Positions 61,506 to 64,000 of a stretch of 64,000 bases of DNA are shown here, piece by piece. The stretch's first letter is position 1. The number at the start of each line of letters is the position of its first letter. The notes beneath the pieces are model-generated. The model had not been told where the DNA came from. It worked only from the letters and a program-made list of their open reading frames with translations, and ran no database searches. Made by a program: the position numbers and the translations under genes. This DNA comes from Allium sativum (Eukaryota > Streptophyta > Magnoliopsida > Asparagales > Amaryllidaceae), in contig CM060915.1 in the NCBI GenBank assembly GCA_030737875.1, forward strand, positions 905,084,677-905,148,676, given 5' to 3'.

Positions 61506-62085
61506 TCATAACGACCTGAACTTCCCCGTGAAGGAAAGCGCAGATTGCTTTGAGGACAAGACGAATCAGAACACAAACAGAAGAACATTTCATTGTTTAT
61601 TACAACAATTCCATTAAAATACAAGAATATACAGAATATGAATAAATATTACATATTTGATAAATATCAAAGATTCAAATTATATTTAAATACATAGTAG
61701 CGGAAAAAAATACAACACACAACTGAAAGAAATACACGGATGTAGAGCTTTCCGAGTATCATTCCAGCTGTAAACCACGATCCTGTGAATATAAATCTGC
61801 AAAAACTCAACTATTAGCTGCCCGTGTCGAAAATAAGGGCACCCATAGTTTAGGTTAAAACAATAAACTCCAGGTCAGTCATGTGACTGGTGTGAGAACT
61901 AAAACAGTTTTAATCTTTAATTTTAAAGTTAGGTAAATCAAGGGACCACGCCGTATAACATGAAACGGGTTTCCTCCCAAGAGTACGAGTGCATAAAACA
62001 AACAACGCAATGCTAAATAAAGAAAAATGAAGCTATTATAAGACCCAGGTCCCATCACACAATGCAACGCAAGCCGGAGGATAGG
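61506..62085 (-). mobile_element. 5' LTR of A3, first 580 bp
   Basis: Colinear with 54230-54810. It breaks off after the GCCGGAGGATAGG word, where D3 is inserted. The rest should resume right of the window. Confidence 0.85.
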
Positions 62086-63908
62086 TGTAACACCCCGTAA
62101 TTCTGTAACACTAAGATTCACAAATCAATGTATAATTAATTTAAAATGAAAGAATTAAGGGAAACGGGTGGTGCCATTGCATTCGTCTCGAAATTCTGCT
62201 TGAAAACGAGTTCGAGTTTGCGTGAATCGGAGTCCGTATGAGGGAGATATGACCCTCCGAAGTTTCAAGAAATTTCAGAATTGAAAACAACTCGAAATTC
62301 GAATTCAAAATTTGAATTCAAACCCAGAAGCGGGCTGGGCGGGAAAATTCTTGTCTCCTTCTTTCTTGAGTCTCTGGGGCTCCTGGCTTTTTGGGAGGTA
62401 ACCTCATCGATGGGCGAAGTCGTGCCTGGCTTCCATCCATAGCCGTAGTTGTTTCACCTACGGCCAGTTTTCTTTCAAGCTTATAGGGTTTTCTGTACGA
62501 TGGAAGTAGCTTTCGAGAGATTTGTCAACATGACTACACATGGAAGAGGATGAGGAATTCATGGATGTAGATTTAGCTCACAAAGGAGGAAGGAATTATA
62601 AAACCTAAGACAAGAGGAAGTATCTTTACGATGGGGTAATAGGGCATGTAATTAAAGGCAAATGACAAGATTTTCAGAAGGGCAAGTACCTACTTTCTCC
62701 ACCAAGCGTACCTAGGAGAAAGGTAGTAAAGTTCTGTTGGAAGAGTCTAGTTTTGTTGTTCATACTCTTTCCTTTGGTTTTAGCGCTTCACATTTGTTCA
62801 TATCCACTTCCATAGTTGAGTCTCTGCACCATAGTACTTGTATAGTAGAAAGATCCCACTGGAGTCTCAAATCCAATTGGTGGTCCGACCAGTTTATTTT
62901 TGGTTAGTAGGGATTTGAGAATAGCTATCGAGTTTGCTTATATCATCTCACGTAGGTCGTCTAAATTCAAAGGAGATATTCCTTGGGTGCTTGTCTGATA
63001 TTGGTTTAGGCCTTTGGGCTTGTACTTGAGGAATGTCGAGTTCGACTAGGATGGTTTGCGTGAGATATGAATAGTTGTGGCAGGCACTCTAAAAAGCACG
63101 TAGTGACCCTTCGACCCTTATAGTTATGGCATGGTGGATAAGAGGGAGACCTCTAATCATCTTAGTACATACACTTGGTACCGTGATTGACAACTGTTTA
63201 TTTTGGAAATGGAGGTCAGAAACTTCACAATCGTGAAGTTAAATTAGTTAAGATACAGTGGAGTAAAGCTCAAGAAGGCTAGATACTAGCATCATACCCT
63301 TTTCCTTAAGGGTGCATCCTTGATTTCTTTTTTTTGTAGGAGCTTTACGCATAATTGTTTCTCTCTTTCCAAAGTATATCCTCTAGGTCGTATCTTCGAT
63401 CCTTAGGTAGAAACTCTTTTGGATGTAAACATGTATATGAAAACATGTTATGGTTGATGGTTGCGAGTGGTTGCTAATGGTTGCTCGTGAATGCATATAC
63501 ATACGTATTAGGCACTAGATCAGTTCGGACGCTTTCATATTGCATTTACAGATATGCATTTGTTTGTAAGTTGAACTTGATATGTTATCATATGGATGTT
63601 GCATATGGATGAATGGCTATGCACACATGTAGTATTTACACAACTAGGGGTGCTTGCATACATGATTGGACGCATGGCACTGACATGATTCGCATTAAGG
63701 AGGTCAACTGAATCAGTAGACCGCCTGATCTTGCATTAGATAAAGACATATACACACACTATGCATATGAACATGAAAGCATTAAAAATCTTTTAAGGAA
63801 AATGAATGCTTGTGATTGAATGGTTGAGTAGATGGGTGATTGGATGGTAGGACACATTCTTCCTAACTTGAAGATTTCGGGGACGAAATCCTTTTAAGTG
63901 CGGGAGAA
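62086..63908 (+). mobile_element. D-type element D3: 5' LTR and interior
   Basis: It starts TGTAACACCCCGTAATTC. The first 150 bases share words with D2 (CGAAATTCTG, TTTGCGTGAATCGG). It ends with a polypurine tail (63880-63908, CGGGGACGAAATCC then CTTTTAAGTGCGGGAGAA) directly before a second copy of the LTR start. I could not locate the 5' LTR end or a convincing PBS; TTGGTACC at 63175 is a weak candidate. No coding region is visible, so it is a very short or internally deleted element. Confidence 0.7.
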
Positions 63909-64000
63909 TGTAACACCCCGTAATTCTGTAACACTAAGATTCACAAATCAAGGTATAATTAATTTAAAATGAAAGAATTAAGGGAAATGGGTGGTGCCAT
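63909..64000 (+). mobile_element. 3' LTR start of D3
   Basis: The last 92 bases match 62086-62177 with two mismatches. The LTR runs off the window. Confidence 0.85.

Noticed and set aside
63175..63188. PBS of D3 at TTGGTACCGTGATT
   Set aside because: Only the first five bases fit the initiator-Met site and no LTR-like CA end precedes it convincingly.

Overview
This is a 64 kb block of AT-rich flowering-plant (probably eudicot) heterochromatin made almost entirely of LTR retrotransposons nested inside one another. I see no host protein-coding gene, rRNA or tRNA gene. The plant assignment rests on Ty3/gypsy chromovirus proteins with a chromodomain-like C-terminus, on primer binding sites matching initiator-Met tRNA (TGGTATCAGAGC), and on the chromovirus-type polypurine tail. 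A to E below are my own working labels, not published names.

Layout. (1) Positions 1-2620 and 19161-22230 are two halves of one plus-oriented LTR (A2). (2) It is split by a structurally complete minus-oriented element, A1 (2621-19160). A1 has a 5-bp target duplication (taaat), LTRs of 5974 and 5973 bp, PBS, gag-protease, RT-RNase H, integrase with chromodomain, and PPT. Its coding part carries four nonsense codons and one frameshift. (3) 22231-32486 is element B (minus): a partial 3' LTR, a 1.2 kb non-coding interior with PBS and PPT, and a 6.66 kb 5' LTR. (4) 32487-34382 is part of a D-type LTR (D1, minus). (5) 34383-45178 is element C (minus): a 3' LTR damaged by a 2.6 kb deletion and occupied by a 1.1 kb copia-like solo LTR, a 1.1 kb non-coding interior, and a 5.65 kb 5' LTR. 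(6) 45179-47998 plus 52178-52279 is a decayed gypsy gag-pol (E, minus), split by a 4.18 kb D-type solo LTR (D2, 47999-52177, target duplication gaata). (7) 52280-54229 is the E leader and putative LTR, holding a small palindrome-rich element. (8) 54230-62085 is element A3 (minus), with a 6.2 kb LTR, a 1.04 kb non-coding interior and the start of the second LTR. A3 is interrupted by a D-type element, D3, from 62086 to the window end.

Read from outside in, the left two thirds form a six-layer nest: E holds C, C holds D1, D1 holds B, B holds A2, A2 holds A1. Rough eye counts of LTR-LTR mismatch in short samples fit this order: about 13% for C, 8% for B, 2-3% for A1. The rest of the outer layers should lie left of position 1.

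How the parts work together. A1 is the only element with near-complete protein domains. B, C and A3 have giant LTRs and roughly 1 kb interiors without genes, yet keep PBS, PPT and leader, so they look non-autonomous and dependent on an A1-like relative. The best novel candidate is an RNA structure in the leader just downstream of the PBS. It is a two-tier hairpin with a 7-nt loop YAGYWRY (RNA sense), present in A1, A3, B and C and duplicated in A1 and A3. Its stems show compensatory changes, and G-U wobbles appear only on the element's own sense strand. Further covarying hairpins occur in the LTRs, so these long LTRs may act largely as structured RNA.
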